Part shown: in pieces, positions 27,381-41,421 of the stretch
Layout of the letters: each line of letters starts with the position of its first letter
Numbering within the stretch: position 1 is the first letter of the stretch
Assembly (NCBI GenBank): GCA_028023455.1
Contig: JAQFVV010006203.1
Span: 8,462,821-8,526,820, forward strand
Length of the DNA stretch: 64,000 nt
Reading direction: 5' to 3'
From: Epiperipatus broadwayi
Lineage: Eukaryota; Onychophora; Udeonychophora; Euonychophora; Peripatidae
Position numbers and translations under genes: made by a program
Notes under the pieces: generated by a model
What the model saw: only the letters and a program-made list of their open reading frames with translations
Told to the model about the DNA's origin: nothing
Database searches by the model: none

Positions 27381-27508
27381 TATTATATTATGCATGTTAT
27401 ATATAGAGTTCGCAAAACAAACTCTTAACAAGCTTTGAGAATATCCTCAACCCCAGACCGGTTTGTGCATCTAGCGCCGTCAGTGAGGTGCCATATTATA
27501 TTATGCAT
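27381..27508 (-). mobile_element. 98-bp insertion with 15-bp target-site duplication and a hammerhead-like motif
   Basis: TATTATATTATGCAT occurs at 27381-27395 and again, identical, at 27494-27508. The 98 bp between (27396-27493) are distinct and relatively GC-rich in the middle. On the minus strand they carry CACCTCA, CTGACGG, a GCGCTAGATGC stem-loop, CAAACCGGTC and TGGGGTT. This is a type-I hammerhead layout: stem I of 6 bp (ACCTCA with TGGGGT, one G-U), a palindromic ACCGGT stem III and a cleavable GTC. The core has two changes from consensus (A9 to G, G12 to C). The perfect direct repeat is strong evidence of retroposition of a very small RNA. Confidence 0.65.
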
Positions 27509-28439
27509 ACGTGGGGTGAAATGCTATTTTAATGTCTTAGAGTGTCAATAACATTCCTACTATTTGATTTGTTTATTATTGAAATAATGATAACAGCTGT
27601 TGAACAGCTAACTAAAAGAAAATTATTTTCTGACTTCCATAGCCAATGTTGGATTGTTAGATTGTTATTTGCTCCGATTATTATTCCTAGTTTTTGATGT
27701 TGAATAGACAAATTAAGATAATCTAAATATTATAAATTTGTAACAATGATTGACATAGGATGTAGAATTTAGTAACTTATAAGGAATATTCTAATTAAAA
27801 CTCTACATGTCGTGCTTTTAAAAATTATCTCGTCTATTCATAGAGCCCACGCAAGAGTCCATTAATTTAGGAATATTCACAATAATTGGAAACAAAAGAA
27901 ATATAATCACACCTCTGAAGTTCGTCATTATAATTACAAAATTACTGTTTTATGTGATGTACATTAATTGTTAAAAAATTTGCTATATTTATTTATGAGT
28001 GAATATTTACTATACCCAAAATGTTGTGTACTTTAATTCAATGTTTATTTGAATAAGAAGGTATTTTATTTTGATTTTATTTTCATATGAACTTATATAT
28101 GTGAAGATCATGATATGTATTTATTATGCTTAATTTAAATTCAAGGATCGAAGAGAATAATTAATTGAGGGAACAGTGCTTGCAAGAAGTTTAGAAATTA
28201 TTGGTGAATTTATAATGTTTATCAACATTACATGAATTATTCCTATGAGTCTTTCCAGAGTTCTGTGCCTATACTTATATCATAGTTATTACATTGTTAT
28301 TATGCTCATATTTTAAGCAGAGTCAGTCATTATCTCAGACGTTCTTTACTATGAAACACTTCATTATGTTTGAATCCATGTCTGCTAGACTGCTGGTGTT
28401 TTCTATGTTAGCAGAATAATTGAGGAGGATGATTTTATA

Positions 28440-28760
28440 TTTTGATTTGAAGTAAATATTAATATTGCTTTGTAATGTTAAATGGCATTAGTCTACGCTG
28501 GTGATTAATCTGCAGAATAATTATTTGCCATTTTCTATATTTTGCTCTCATTTGTGTGCTGGTGGTTAATTCATGGAACTGTATGCAATTATACTTGTTG
28601 TTTGATGATGGTTTAGAAATCCACAGAACATTCAATGTTGTGTTATTCCTATGTGTAGGTGAATGCATCCACAGGAATATCATTTTACTTCATAAATGCA
28701 GGTTTGGGCTATGTCTTTATGTACTATGTTGTTAAAATTATCTTCTTTCATCTATAGGTA
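28440..28760 (-). pseudogene. Possible Penelope-like GIY-YIG relic
   Basis: The minus strand reads NNIVHKDIAQTCIYEVK, a stop, then YSCGCIHLHIGITQ. This resembles the start of a PLE endonuclease (a cysteine pair, then a Y/H-I-G-x-T core), but the following residues are frameshifted. An open frame of 74 codons (28683-28459) overlaps it out of phase. The resemblance rests on one short block; confidence is low. Confidence 0.35.
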
Positions 28761-29099
28761 TAACCTGTAAGTTCAGTCATAAGGTATAGCAGGGCATTCT
28801 ATCTAAATTGTCTTCATAGTATATCATATGTTGTTTACATAATATTTTAGCTGAATTGAGGTTTGAATCTCCATTTTGGTTCAATATTTCATTATGGCTA
28901 ACTCTCACAAATATGGCATTACTTATTGATTATTATTATAAGTTTATAGTACAGGTTCATTGGTTCTGGAACTGACACATTGGATATTTCATGACTTTAT
29001 GTTGAACTCTATTGTCTTTCCTCAGGGCTAAAGTTAAGTCCATTTATAAGAAAACATCTTGTGTTTAGTATAAAACTGTGTATATTGCCCATGTATTGA

Positions 29100-31860
29100 A
29101 GCAAATAGATGGAATGGTATTTTATTAATTTTGTTTATTTATTTTATTTATTTGTTTATTATATTGAAGCATTATATAATCAATTATTTGTTAATGATAA
29201 AATTGTAAATAAATGTTAACTCATAATTTAACCTACTATGTCATTGCTATTTGTCATTCACAAAAATCAGAACATCCTACATGTCTTACTAATATTTTGG
29301 GGAAATATTTGAATGCTTTTGTTCTCAGGTAGTTTGGGATGTATGGGATACAATAAAATCCCATTTACCTCTTCCATCACTTTAGCTTTGCTTTGTTAAT
29401 TCTGGAATATAATACAAAATTGATTGTTTCTATAAAGTCATAGATAAATTTACTAGATAATGTTATGATGGAATTTATTCTCTTAATGCTATAATTTGCA
29501 ATTCATAAAACATAAGTCTCACTGCTATTTATTTAATTATAAATTTAAATCAATGAGGAAGGAACCCAAGTTTTCTATGTTTACTTATTAATTGCAATGC
29601 ACATACCTAGACTAGCATTTGTACCAAAGTCATAATTATATCTGAGTTATAATAAACCATGTTATAATGATACTTATAATTATTGCTTTCTTGTTAATAA
29701 CTTGTATCTACCACGTAATAGCTAGTGTAGACCTGGAGAATCATACATGTCATTCTAAAAGAATAATCGTTAGTAGTTTCACAAATTATACCATCTTGTC
29801 CATGATCAGCCATAAGGTCTCGTGCAAATAAAAATTGCAGATTAAAATTTTGAATGATAATAAAAATTACATAATTATAATTTGTCTTAGGTAATCTAAC
29901 ATACTTTCCCATACTGCTAGGATAATTCTTCATGGTGTACCTTGGCCACGACCAGATTAGATCATAACAATTTCATGCTATACCATTAGTTTTGAAGGTT
30001 GTGACCTGGTCAGACTTTTTGGTTACAATATCATTAAAAATCGGTCAACACTTAGACAATCCATAACATTCAATAATTTATATATATAAGCACACAGATA
30101 TGTCTGTACTGTAATGCAAAATGTTTTAATAATGGTTTAGTTAATAAAGTTTATCCTATCATAATAATACATAAGTGCCTGTATATAGCTGTATGTGCGC
30201 ATGTTACAATATAAAAATATTTCAACCATTTTCCTATGTGAATAATATGTAAATGATTTATGTATATATATTCACACACAACATGCATATTATAATATGC
30301 AAATAATATTTTATGTTTTAATAATAAACATATACATAATATGAATATGACCACATATATTTTTATTCTAATGCAAAATAAATATTTTTAGTTACTAATT
30401 CTAATTATTTTATTCTACAAATAATATTAATACACTTAAATTGTAAACAAATACATTTTCCTTTTTTAAAATAAACAAACTATATTCTATCTCTTTGAAA
30501 ATCTCTAGATAATTTTTTTATATCACTCTTAAATTACAAATAAAATATTATTTTAGGTTAAAAAATAAGACTCATAGTTTAAAAGTCCAGTGAGAAAGTT
30601 AGTTGAAAACTGGATGGATCCTATGATCTGCACTTCCAATTATTAATTCCTTGACCTAACATTTTATTTCTATTCAAATGTTATTTTATTTTTAGTTTTT
30701 GTACTCTAACTTTTAAAAAAAGATTAAATCCATTTTTATTATTTATTTGCTTTAAAAATTATTTGTATACAGTTATTATAAGAATTTCCCCCCTTTTAAA
30801 AAAAACATCATTTTAAATAAAATAAGTTATATGTAATGAATATTTTTTCTTCCTTCTTTTAGAATAATATCTACAAAAAAGATATGCAACTGAGAGTAAT
30901 TTTTTTCATTATGTTTCTATATATATATAATAGAACATATATAATGTATAGTACAAAAGTCTTGTAGAAATATCAAGAATAGGCATATATAAGATAAGCT
31001 CTGGCAGTCTTCAACTCCATTTAGTTTTGATACCTTGCCGGGTTGTAACCAGTAAAGCAATCAAACTTTCACATATTGGAATATAAATTCACAGAGGAGG
31101 CATCCCTATTTCTATGGAAGTTCAAATTTGACCAACATGGAGACTGGCAATAGTTTTTAAGAACAAGCTTTTGACACACCCTATAACTGCATTGTCTATT
31201 GCCTAATAACTTAATAATTATCAGTTTATTTAAATCCACAATTTGTAGTCTATATTGGAATTTGAAAACAAAATAGTTAAATAAGTATTTTTTATCATGA
31301 TTAATAAAAAAAATTCAGATAATAACTTAATGCCATTATCCTATTTATAGATTTACATGAATTAAAACCAATTACTCAAAACTTTTCTTAATTAAATGCT
31401 TTTATATTACCTCATCTTGTCTGTATTTCTGTTAGAATGGCCAAATTTTTAAATTTTTAACAATTAAAAAAACTGCTCTCATTTAGAATCAACCTTACTT
31501 TTCCCAAAAACCTTCTTGACAAATGAGCCAAAGTTATTATATTTATAAAATAAAATTTGGTTAATATTAATTTAATATATTTTGTACTAAAATCTGAGTT
31601 TCTGAAATAATTAATATTTCATAAATATTTCATAATAATAATAAATGTGTAAAAAAGGTTAGAGAAATATATGTTTTTTTTTTCATTTCCAAAATTAAAA
31701 TGAATACAACTGTCAAAATCATTGATAGCAGGTGCTCACTTGTGGAAAGAACAAGAAACATAATAAAAAAAGATTAATAGAGAAAATTGTTTTATTTAAA
31801 TTAAAATTATATGTTTTATTTATAACTAAACAATAAAATAAAATTTAAAAAAAGATTTTT
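29100..31860. other. AT-rich non-coding stretch
   Basis: Low-complexity TTTA-rich sequence (29120-29165) and scattered short frames; no domain or repeat structure is supported. Confidence 0.4.
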
Positions 31861-32056
31861 TAATAATAATGCCCTTATATAAACAGCCCACTAAAACATA
31901 GAAAAATAACAAAGTAATAATCCATTTTATAAAAGCATTTGAGACTCGAATTAATCATAAAAATCAAAAAAGTCTCAAATGCTTTTATGAAATGAATTAG
32001 TCAGTTTATTATTTTTCTACTTTTAGTGAGATATTTACATAAAAGTATTATGATTA
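31861..32056. mobile_element. MITE-like palindrome, ~87-bp arms
   Basis: 31861-31947 pairs with 31971-32056 as an inverted repeat (strongest at AAAGCATTTGAGACTC / AGTCTCAAATGCTTTTAT, weaker outward), with a 23-bp spacer. No coding capacity and no clear target duplication. Confidence 0.65.
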
Positions 32057-33921
32057 AGTCAAATAATTTTTTTTGTTAAAAATCATTTTTATTATTATTA
32101 TATTTTTTAATTGAAAAATAGATTACAGGATTAATTACAATCAAAATACATTAAAAAGAAAAAATATATATTTACCAAAAATATTTTATATTTGTCAAAA
32201 ACAGAAACTCAAAATTATTGACACTAAGTAAATGATTTTTATATATTTGATTTTAAATACTTTATAATACTATAGTTTTAAAAATATATAAAAAATATCA
32301 CTACTTAATCAGAATCCAAGTTATTTCAGACTATATAATTTAAATAAATATATACAGTAAATTATAACTGTATTTATTTCTATTTTTCTTTAAGCTTTAA
32401 AAATATGAGGGGGGACTCAAAAATAATCAAATATATTCATTTCTTCTCAGTCTTCAATAATTTTATTTATTTATATGTTTATAATTTAAAACAGGTATTA
32501 ATACTTTTGTTAAAGGTTATAAGTTGATTTTTTTCTTTTCTCTCTTTCTTTTTAAAAAATTGTAATATTTTTCAAATTAAAGGCTAATTAGAGGATCATA
32601 TATTTCTAGTAATTAAAAAAATAACTGCAGAAAAATTTCAATAATTAGGGTATGATTGGAATTTTTAATTGATTAAATAGAAAAAAAATTGAAAAAAGAC
32701 TCAATTGATTCAGGATTTAATGTTATGTAATTAAATGGATAATGCAATTGTTTTAAAAATAAGATGAGGGGGATATTGACATCAGTAGACTTCAGTATCT
32801 AGTTAGTAAGTGCCACTATTGGTCCTGCTGTTGACAAGAAGAGTAATAACAGCTTTTCCTCTGAGAGGAGAATAATGAAAAGTCAAGGTTGTAGTCTGAA
32901 GTAGTCTGAAGTAAGACTAGCTTCCTTATGAATCGTTCAAAATGTTTTTAAATGGATTTGAAAAAATACCAGCACATAACCTAATTTACTATAATAAAAT
33001 GTAGCAAGGAAATATTTGCAACAAGCCTTATATGTCCATTAAACAACATGACTGCCTCAGCCTGTGCTAACCTGACTTGGAAATCTCTGTTATTCTGAAA
33101 ATTATTATAATATAAATGAGGAATTTTAATTTGAGATAATCTATCCTAGAAATTAATATTATAATTATCAACTTGTGTTAACTTATTGTGAAAATTATTA
33201 TAATTTTAATATGAACATTTGAAGCCAAAAGAAGGAAACTTTCATCTAAAAGGAACTGAAGCTTAGTAAATAAGGCTTATGAAAAAACTCATGGTAATAA
33301 GGTATTATAGTATGCAATATACATTTATAAATTATTTTTAGTATAAGTAATAATTGATAATAATAAAAAAATTTGATCTAGGTTTTTGTTGAAACTGTTT
33401 TTTTTATTTCTTTTAAATGTATAGGATCTTTCCATTTTCATAAGAAGAGGGAAATCTGGTTTTAGATCATTTTAATATTTTTTATCTTTTAATTGAAATA
33501 TTTGTTCAGCATTAAATATTGGAAAAAGAGAATAGCTTAGTTAAAGTATATAGTAATTAATTAAAGAAAAAGAATCAATAAGAAATGATATTAATTTTTA
33601 TGATTATATATATATGTGTGTGTGTGTTAGATTTGCAATTGTCATATCATATTTTTTTAAATTTTCTTGTTAAAAATTGTTTTAAAAAATAATAGTAACA
33701 GAAATTTTTTTAGAATAATGTCTTTATTCCTCTAACAATTTGTTTCATGAATTGGTGGTATGTATGATCTAATTTTAACATAATGTTGTGCTTTAAGGGA
33801 TTTGTAGATAATCCCAGTAAAATTATTTAAATTAAAATATATTAAGCATATACATTTATATTTTCTTTTGTTTACATTCAAAATTCCTAAAGTTATTATG
33901 ATCTTGAGCTAGGTATAGAAC

Positions 33922-33930
<9 letters not shown>
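32057..33930. other. AT-rich non-coding stretch
   Basis: No gene is supported. A small direct repeat (GTAGTCTGAA twice at 32890-32911) and a short (TA)n(TG)n run at 33606-33628 are the only visible structure. Confidence 0.4.
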
Positions 33931-33967
<37 letters not shown>

Positions 33968-33975
33968 ATAACTAG

Positions 33976-34008
<33 letters not shown>
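33931..34008. repeat. (TA)n microsatellite, interrupted
   Basis: Two TA runs flank CTATAACTAGC near 33966-33976. Confidence 0.9.
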
Positions 34009-34011
<3 letters not shown>

Positions 34012-37000
34012 GAGTATAGGTTTGTGTTTGAATATTTAGATAGTTTCATGAATGATGCAAATATCAAGATGATTTTTAAAATGCTTTCTCTGCACTTTGT
34101 TCACCTTGGGAAATAGATAAACCATTTTAGGTATTTTAAAAATGTAATCAAAGATTAATCTTTTAAAAATAAAGCAAATTTCGATTAAAATAAAGATGTT
34201 ATTTTATATGTGTTTTTACTTTAAGGTTTAAGTAATTGAAAGAATATATCTAAAATATAATTAATTTTTTGGAAAAGTTTTTGTAACTAGTGAAAATGAA
34301 AGCACATGACTAGAAAATATAAAAGAGATTAAATAATCAAAAGAAAATCAGATTGGAAATAGTGTCACAATTGTGTGCTTCATGGTCTCAAAAAATAAGT
34401 GTACCAGTTTGTTTATTTTTATCTTTTCAAGTGATAATGTAAATCCTAATAAATATGAAATAGTAGAAAGAAATTTTGATTTCCCAAGTGTTAACAAACA
34501 ATACAATGTTGGGTAGAAAGCCAAATTTTTACCAAATGGATGTTAAATATCAAACATAAAATACTTCATTATTACCATAGTAAAAAGTTATGAATGTTAT
34601 AAAATGAGAGTAGACATAATTCTTATTTCATATGATATTATGAGGCTTCACTACTACTCATGAAAAAAAACACAGAAAATTGTTAGCAAACCAACTACAT
34701 CTACACATAAAGGCCTCAAAATAATCTAAGTTGTTTGCATGATATATTAAAACTATATTAAAAATTCTCTACATGAACTAGATTATATAAGTATTCTCAA
34801 GAAATCAATAGTTAAAATATTGTCTTTATTAAAAAAAGTTATTTTATAGAGCACTTTTAAAGATTACTTGATTCAAATTCAAAACAAAGTTTTAAGCTTG
34901 TTTGAATGACCATCTAGTTTTTAGTACATGAAAGAAAGAAATACACCACTTAAATTAGTTTTAGTGTTTTAGAAATTTATTAACAATAATTTAAAGTGTA
35001 GAAAATTTTTAGGTAAAAAATTTAAAAATTATACAAGACATTCAGGTCAATATATATGTGTGCCAATCTTATGCTGAACACAAAGATTTTTATTTTATTT
35101 TACTATGAAATTTAAGAAAAAGCCAGTTAAAATAATGTAAGAGTGTTAATGTGTTTGTGCTTATAATGAAGGGCAGAACGTTTATTTAATGTTTGTATAA
35201 TTAAATGTTTTTATATTTTACATTACAACAGTTAGAATGTCTACACATGTGTTTGAGTGGGTATTTATTTTGGAATGGATATCAATAATTTGGGGTGTTA
35301 TTACAGAGTTTATAAAAATAAAAATGGGATTATACTAAAAAATATTGATAATAAAGCATTCAATGATTATGAAAAGTATTTAGCGAATCGGTGACAATTT
35401 TAAAATGAATCGTATTTTTTAAATTGTAATATGTGAAATAATGTTTGATGTAAAATAGTAATAGCTATGCGCAGCAATAGTTTAAAGTTAGATGATTATG
35501 AATTGATATTATGTCTGGAAGCTATTTACTCGAGTGTTAAGGAGTGGATAAGATGAGAAGATGGTCACATATTAAATAGACTGACAATTGAAGTTTAAAT
35601 ATATTATTGTGGATTTAATCATTGGTGTATTTTAAGCATATTAATTAATTACTTATATATTAAAATATAATAAAATGTGATTACTCATAAAAGATTATAA
35701 GAATTGCTTGTAAATAACAATTTAGAATAAGTTATTTAGTGAATGGAGGGTTCGATCAGAATAATCTTGAGACCATTACCAAAATTCACTTGAAACTGTT
35801 GCATGTAACAGAAAAACAATCAGCTAAATTGCTGACTATATTATGTTATATAAAGTTATTGGATAGAAATCAATTTATTTTTCTATATCCAAACATTGAA
35901 TCTTTTAGATACTTCTGAAAATATTATAGCACAGATTAAAGACTTATACTGAAAGACAAGCCCATTTCAAGACAAAACAAGGACTAAAAATTTCACTGCT
36001 GATATATACAAATATATGTATTTTACTGATTAAGTTAAAAATATTCAATATTCTTGGTACAGGAAGATGATCTATTAACACCTTCCATTATTAATGTAGA
36101 AATAAGTGAATGGGATTATGAACTACAATTTAACAGGACATGATAAAACAGATAGTTTTCACATTGATAATAGTATTTGACAAAACAGCTGGCATTGCTG
36201 TTTTATGTATTTAATTAGAAAATTAAACATGTAATGAGAGAAATTAAAATGAATGAAGATAGTTGTAAATTCAGATTGGTGAAAGTAATATTAACATCAC
36301 TATCATATTTATAGCTGAAAAGAAAAATAATCTGAAGCAAGTTAAAGAGAAAAAGATGGAATTGTGGGTAAACATATAAATGATAATTATAACCATAGAT
36401 TTGGAAGCTGAATTCAAACTTGGCCATAAAGAGGTTGACAATTTTTCTCTTTTTGAACCATTCATCATCAATAAAGAAAGTTAAACATTTATATGTCGAA
36501 ACATATCTTTAAAAATGAGGATCAAAATTGCTCGGTTTATGCTTTCTGTGATCCTCCTATGGATGTAAAAATTGGCATAGAATGAAAAATAAAAAGAACT
36601 GATATTTTTTAATTGGATTACTAAAATGTTTTGAAAATATTATGGATATCACAAAAATAACAAGTGGATACTTGATTGGGTTAGACTGAGAACTCATTCT
36701 CTTAATGTTCAAATGACCTGATTGAAACTATTTTATTTTTGTCATACCAAGAAAAAATTAAATTCAAGAGAAGATTATAATACTCAGAAAAGATTTTGGT
36801 GGAAGAAAAAAAGAATTACTAAAAGATGAATTAAATGTATCACATTATTATAATAATAAATGTGAGTTTAAAAAATCTGAAAACTCAAACAAAACTAAAG
36901 AGAGCACTTAAGCCTGGCATCTTTGTAGTCATTAGGATGGTGATCTTCAGTCACTTTCCAGTGTGGCTTATGAGATGCCATCTAGTCTTCAAGCAGTCCA

Positions 37001-37259
37001 ACCTCAACCCTTGAACAATTTACAGGAACACTATGAGGAGAATGAAAAGTAGAGACTGTCTTCTGGTGCCTGAAAGAGTGCATAAAGATACTTGGGCTCA
37101 TCATTTCCTTCCAGATGATGGACTAAAATACCTCAAAGTCTAATTGTATCAATGCAAAATTTGTAATGTAACTAACAATGAATGTAACATGATTTAAGAT
37201 CATGATTAAATTTCTTATCTCTTAACCTTTTCAAAATGCAGCAAACTTTTCATACATTT
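34009..37259. other. AT-rich stretch with a faint coding-like zone
   Basis: Most of it shows nothing. From about 36650 to 37140 the plus strand gives short runs such as LDWVRLRTHSLNVQM and, in another phase, RVHKDTWAHHFLPDDGLKYL with few stops and higher GC. This may be an old transposon protein, but I could not assign a family. Confidence 0.3.
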
Positions 37260-38110
37260 CAGCATTTTCTGATGTTTTTTTTGTCTTACACGTCAACATA
37301 AAATATATGATAAAATGCTTGTTACTTACCAGAAAATAATAAATTTGATTTCATTTGGTAGATATTTTTGTTTACTACTGAAATAAATTTTAAATGTTCA
37401 CATTTTATTTCTGTAAATATTAAAAGAATGAGATCGCAATCAAAACAAAGCTGTCAAACATCATCATTTCTAGAATATCAACAAGATATTTTTTATTTTT
37501 GATTATTTTTAAAAATGTGAATGAATATTTATTTATTTCTCTTATATCTAACAAATTATGCTTTAAAAGTTTAAAAATTTTGAATACTTATTGCAAAATT
37601 GTGATATTTTCTTTACTCATAAATAAAGTAGCTTGTTTATGTCAAAGCTACAATTTTCTAATTTGCTTCAGGCCATATTTATGCTAGTTGGCAATATAAC
37701 ATTATATTTTTGGAAATAAAGTATTTCAAGTCAAAATAAGTTATTAATAATTTATATTTCTTGATATCTAATGAATATAGTATAAATTATTTTTAAAAAA
37801 ATATCTAAAACCATAATAATTTGCAAATAAGCATGTTATTGTATCATTAGAAACTTCAATGTCATAAAATTCCAAATGTTTTACAGCCTTGGCAACAGAT
37901 AATGGTTAAACATGTCAGGGTGAGGTGTATGTCTATTGTAAAAGTGGGAATTTTGAATTTTGTGCTTTTTTCATGCAATTTGCGGCAAAAAAAAATATTA
38001 AAATAAAATAACTGTTTTACACATATTTTAATGTATAATACTTATGAAAAAATTCACCAGGGAAAGAATTGGTCAAAACATGAAAGTTAATTTTAAAAAA
38101 TTCAGATTTT
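37260..38110. repeat. ~1-kb dispersed repeat, copy 2 (inverted relative to copy 1)
   Basis: Reverse complement relative of 6800-7840; for example AACATGTCAGGGTGAGG and CCTTGGCAAC at about 37882-37924 match that copy's minus strand. It has one, not two, copies of the internal 200-bp block, so the duplication at 7420-7815 arose after dispersal. Confidence 0.6.
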
Positions 38111-38119
38111 TTTGGGAAA

Positions 38120-40800
38120 ATATTATTTATTTGATCATCAGGTGCCAAATTGACTTGATGACACCTAACAATAATCAAACCTTAATATTAAATGTGTTAC
38201 ATATATACTAATATGATAATTAACTACATGAGGTTTTTAAATAATTATATAATTAGTTTTGCATGGGTTATGGAGTGATAATGTGCAATATTTGATCCTT
38301 AAATGATAGTCTCTTTTGTCTAAATTGATTTTTTTCTTACTTCAATTAAAGTCAATATCAAAACACCTTTATTAATAGTTATCACATAAAATATTAATAA
38401 TGGTATACAAACAATAAATAAATAGTTCTGCAAATATTGTCTCTAATATAAAGGAAAAAACTGCAGTCAATATTATTTATAATTGTATAAAATATAAATA
38501 ATTCAAAAATAGTTAATATTTTTTTCTGATTATTGGTCAAATTCAGATAAAATTTTGGTGCCCCTGTTAAATTTTACAATTATCATCTCTGGATCTTTAT
38601 AAAATTGATATATATTGTAATGGTCTCTTAATCTACCTTTGATCACAGAGGGTGCCACCAGATCACTATGTATCTGGAAAATTTGTTTACCATGATCAAA
38701 CGTGGATGGTGATGATGGTTTGCACTGACTAGACTAAGGGAGATAGCAAGAGCTCATGAATATTGTTCAGACAATTGAGAAATATAAACACCAAGACAAA
38801 TGTCAGCAAAATAAAGTTTAAATAATTTTAAAGTTTTATTAAGAGTAATATAGAATTTTCACTCACAGGGATTTACACTCAATAAATGTGTTTCTATCAA
38901 GTGTGTACTAATAAAAATTAAACATCAATGCTCTGGCAGACCAGCTATTTTTTTAATAAAGAATTAAAAAAGGGAAGGATTTTCCTTCAGCTGACAATTA
39001 AGCTGAGTATGATAATTAAAAGTCTCAATAGAAGATGGGTACATAATTAGAAAACTATTTATGTCTGCCTAAGCATTTATCAAGCAAGTAAAATAATTAG
39101 AATTACAAATAACTTTACAAACTAAATTCTCAGTACATGCTCTAACAAATAACTTTAAAGCAAAAAAATAAAAATAAAAAATCAAATAAATCTAGCAAAC
39201 AAAATACTAAAGTTTGACCTAGATTTTTTTAGGCGTATTCATCAGAGAGTGCATGTGAGTTCTGCAAATATTAAAAATTAAATACTCTGATAGCAATGTT
39301 CATTCTTTCACCTACAACTTAAAAGGGAATTAATAGTATATTTCTGCTTAAAATTTATAAAAACTAATTATAGCTTCCTAATTCAGAGATATGAAAAACA
39401 ATACGGTCATGTATGAAATCAACGAAAGAGCACCGGTGAGCATTTCTTGGCCTGGAATAATGTGTTGAGTCCAAGAATGTCATATTGCCAAAAGAACAGC
39501 TCATGATGTACCACATTTAAGGCAATTCATGGTTGATTTTACATATAAGACAAGAAAACTTGAAGAATGATTACAGTCTTTCGTAATCTAGAAAAGAAGA
39601 AATAAAATCTCCAACTACTGAAAAATTAGAATAACAAACATGAGAAACCACCAGCAAAAAGATTTGCAGTTTTCAAGAAATGCAAACTAAATGTATTTAA
39701 TATTAATTATTGGATGATAAAATAGGGACAGGTGAGCAAACTGAAATTATGAAAAGCTACCAGAGCATTTAGCAAGGGTTAGTAATAAAATGAGTCATAT
39801 TAAGAATATAAAATATAATATCACAATACACTCTCTGATAACTAAAATGGAAAACAAACTTGAATCTTAAAACTAAGATTCCCAGAGATATACTATAAAA
39901 TACAATGATAACACTCAGAATACACACTCAAGATATTTTAAATTTAAAAAAACAACTAATATAATAAAATACATTACTTTTAAGATTAAACTGAGATTTA
40001 AAATTTTACCCTGGACAGAATAAAGAAAACATGTTACCTTGAGGTATAAATTTAAAACTGCATAGGTCTTTCAGTGCAGCATATATAGTTCATTCCATGG
40101 GGAAATCCAGCAAAGACTTTAGGTTTCCAGTTTGTTGAGAAGGCAGGAGGCAATGTTAGGAATCAATTCCAATTTGAGCTCTTATAGCATGATTTTGCAG
40201 GACAATTTGGCATTGGGACTCATCTTTAAGTGCTCTAGCATGGTATGGCAAAAATACTATTCTTCATAGGAATTAATTAGAAGTTTGGAAGATAATTTCA
40301 GTGGAAACTTAGTTGACAAATAACTAGACAAGCAGCATAAACAACAATAGCTGGAGAATAATCAGTCCACAATCCCAGGTCTATTTATAAGAGCTCTTAT
40401 CTTTTCAGAACATTTTTTTAATTAGTGATTTTTTAACAAAGCAACTTTATCTCTGTCTTAATACTAATTAAAGATTCTCCCCAGGGTTAATCTTATTCAC
40501 AATTAATTCAACAATATTTAAAAACAAGTTTCAGCTTAGTTAAAATAAATTAGAAATGATTACAATCAAAACAAGAATGCAATTAAAAAGTTTCCTTGCC
40601 TTTAATTACTTAAAAAAACAAGCGGTAAAAGGAAACTATTTTAGAATTAAAATTTATTAAAAAGTAAAAATGCTATATTTTAAACCATAGCTGAGTATGT
40701 GTGTTATTACATGTACTCTTTTAAACACTTTTGAATAGTTTTCTTTTTTTTTAAACTTTAATAAAACCAAAAGTTGGTTTTATTTTTTGTGAAGCGACAT
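38120..40800. other. AT-rich non-coding stretch with one hammerhead-like relic
   Basis: No gene is supported. The minus strand at 39245-39205 reads CTGATGA, then ATACGCCT, an A-rich loop, TAGGT and CAAAC. The first hammerhead box is intact but the second reads CAAA for GAAA, and stem II is asymmetric. Confidence 0.35.
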
Positions 40801-40823
40801 TTGAATCAGATAAACTATCCAGC

Positions 40824-40851
40824 TATATATATATATATATGCTATACTGTG

Positions 40852-40884
<33 letters not shown>
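40824..40884. repeat. (TA)n microsatellite with GCTATACTGTGTAAATA insert
   Basis: Two TA tracts surround GCTATACTGTGTAAATA. A similar motif, GGTATAGTCAGTGTGTAAATA, adjoins the (TA)n at 45775-45812, on the far side of the LINE, in the same orientation. Confidence 0.8.
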
Positions 40885-40888
<4 letters not shown>

Positions 40889-40954
40889 CACTATAATGGT
40901 CAAATATCCAATATAATTTATTTGTGCATAATGTTGTCACAAATATATAAATAA

Positions 40955-40992
40955 ATAATCAATCAAACAAGATTGAAATAAACAACTATTAA
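40955..40992 (+). repeat. Inverted repeat, left arm (partner 45736-45777)
   Basis: A 38-bp segment containing CAAGATTGAAATAAACAACT reappears inverted at 45736-45777 with four extra bases and few mismatches. The pair brackets the 4.8-kb LINE region and may be terminal repeats of a composite element or two copies of a small repeat. Confidence 0.6.
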
Positions 40993-41421
40993 CACTTTCT
41001 TAGCCTGAAACGCGAATTTGCATTGTCACCTTTAGATTGCTCTAATGCAGCCATTTTATGAGCTACAATGATAAAATTACACACGATTTTGAGCTTAGAG
41101 CAAGGCCTGTAAGATGCTGCCCTCTCTTAAATTATTTTACAAGTAAAAAATCAATACTAGAAGTGTTTAAAGTTTACAAAAGAAGAAGGCCAGTTCTGAT
41201 TGGTTGGATAATCTATTCTCAATCTATTCTCAATTTTTATTGGCTGATGATTTCAGTAAATATTTTTTCATCGCTGAGAATGAAATATATGTTTTAGAGT
41301 GTTTTTTTTTATTATTTTTCGTACATATAATAAATAATTTTCATAAAATCTAATAAAAATATAGTTATTTTACAAGAGTAGTAAGGTTTTATTAAAAAAT
41401 TGTATACTTTACATGATTGTA

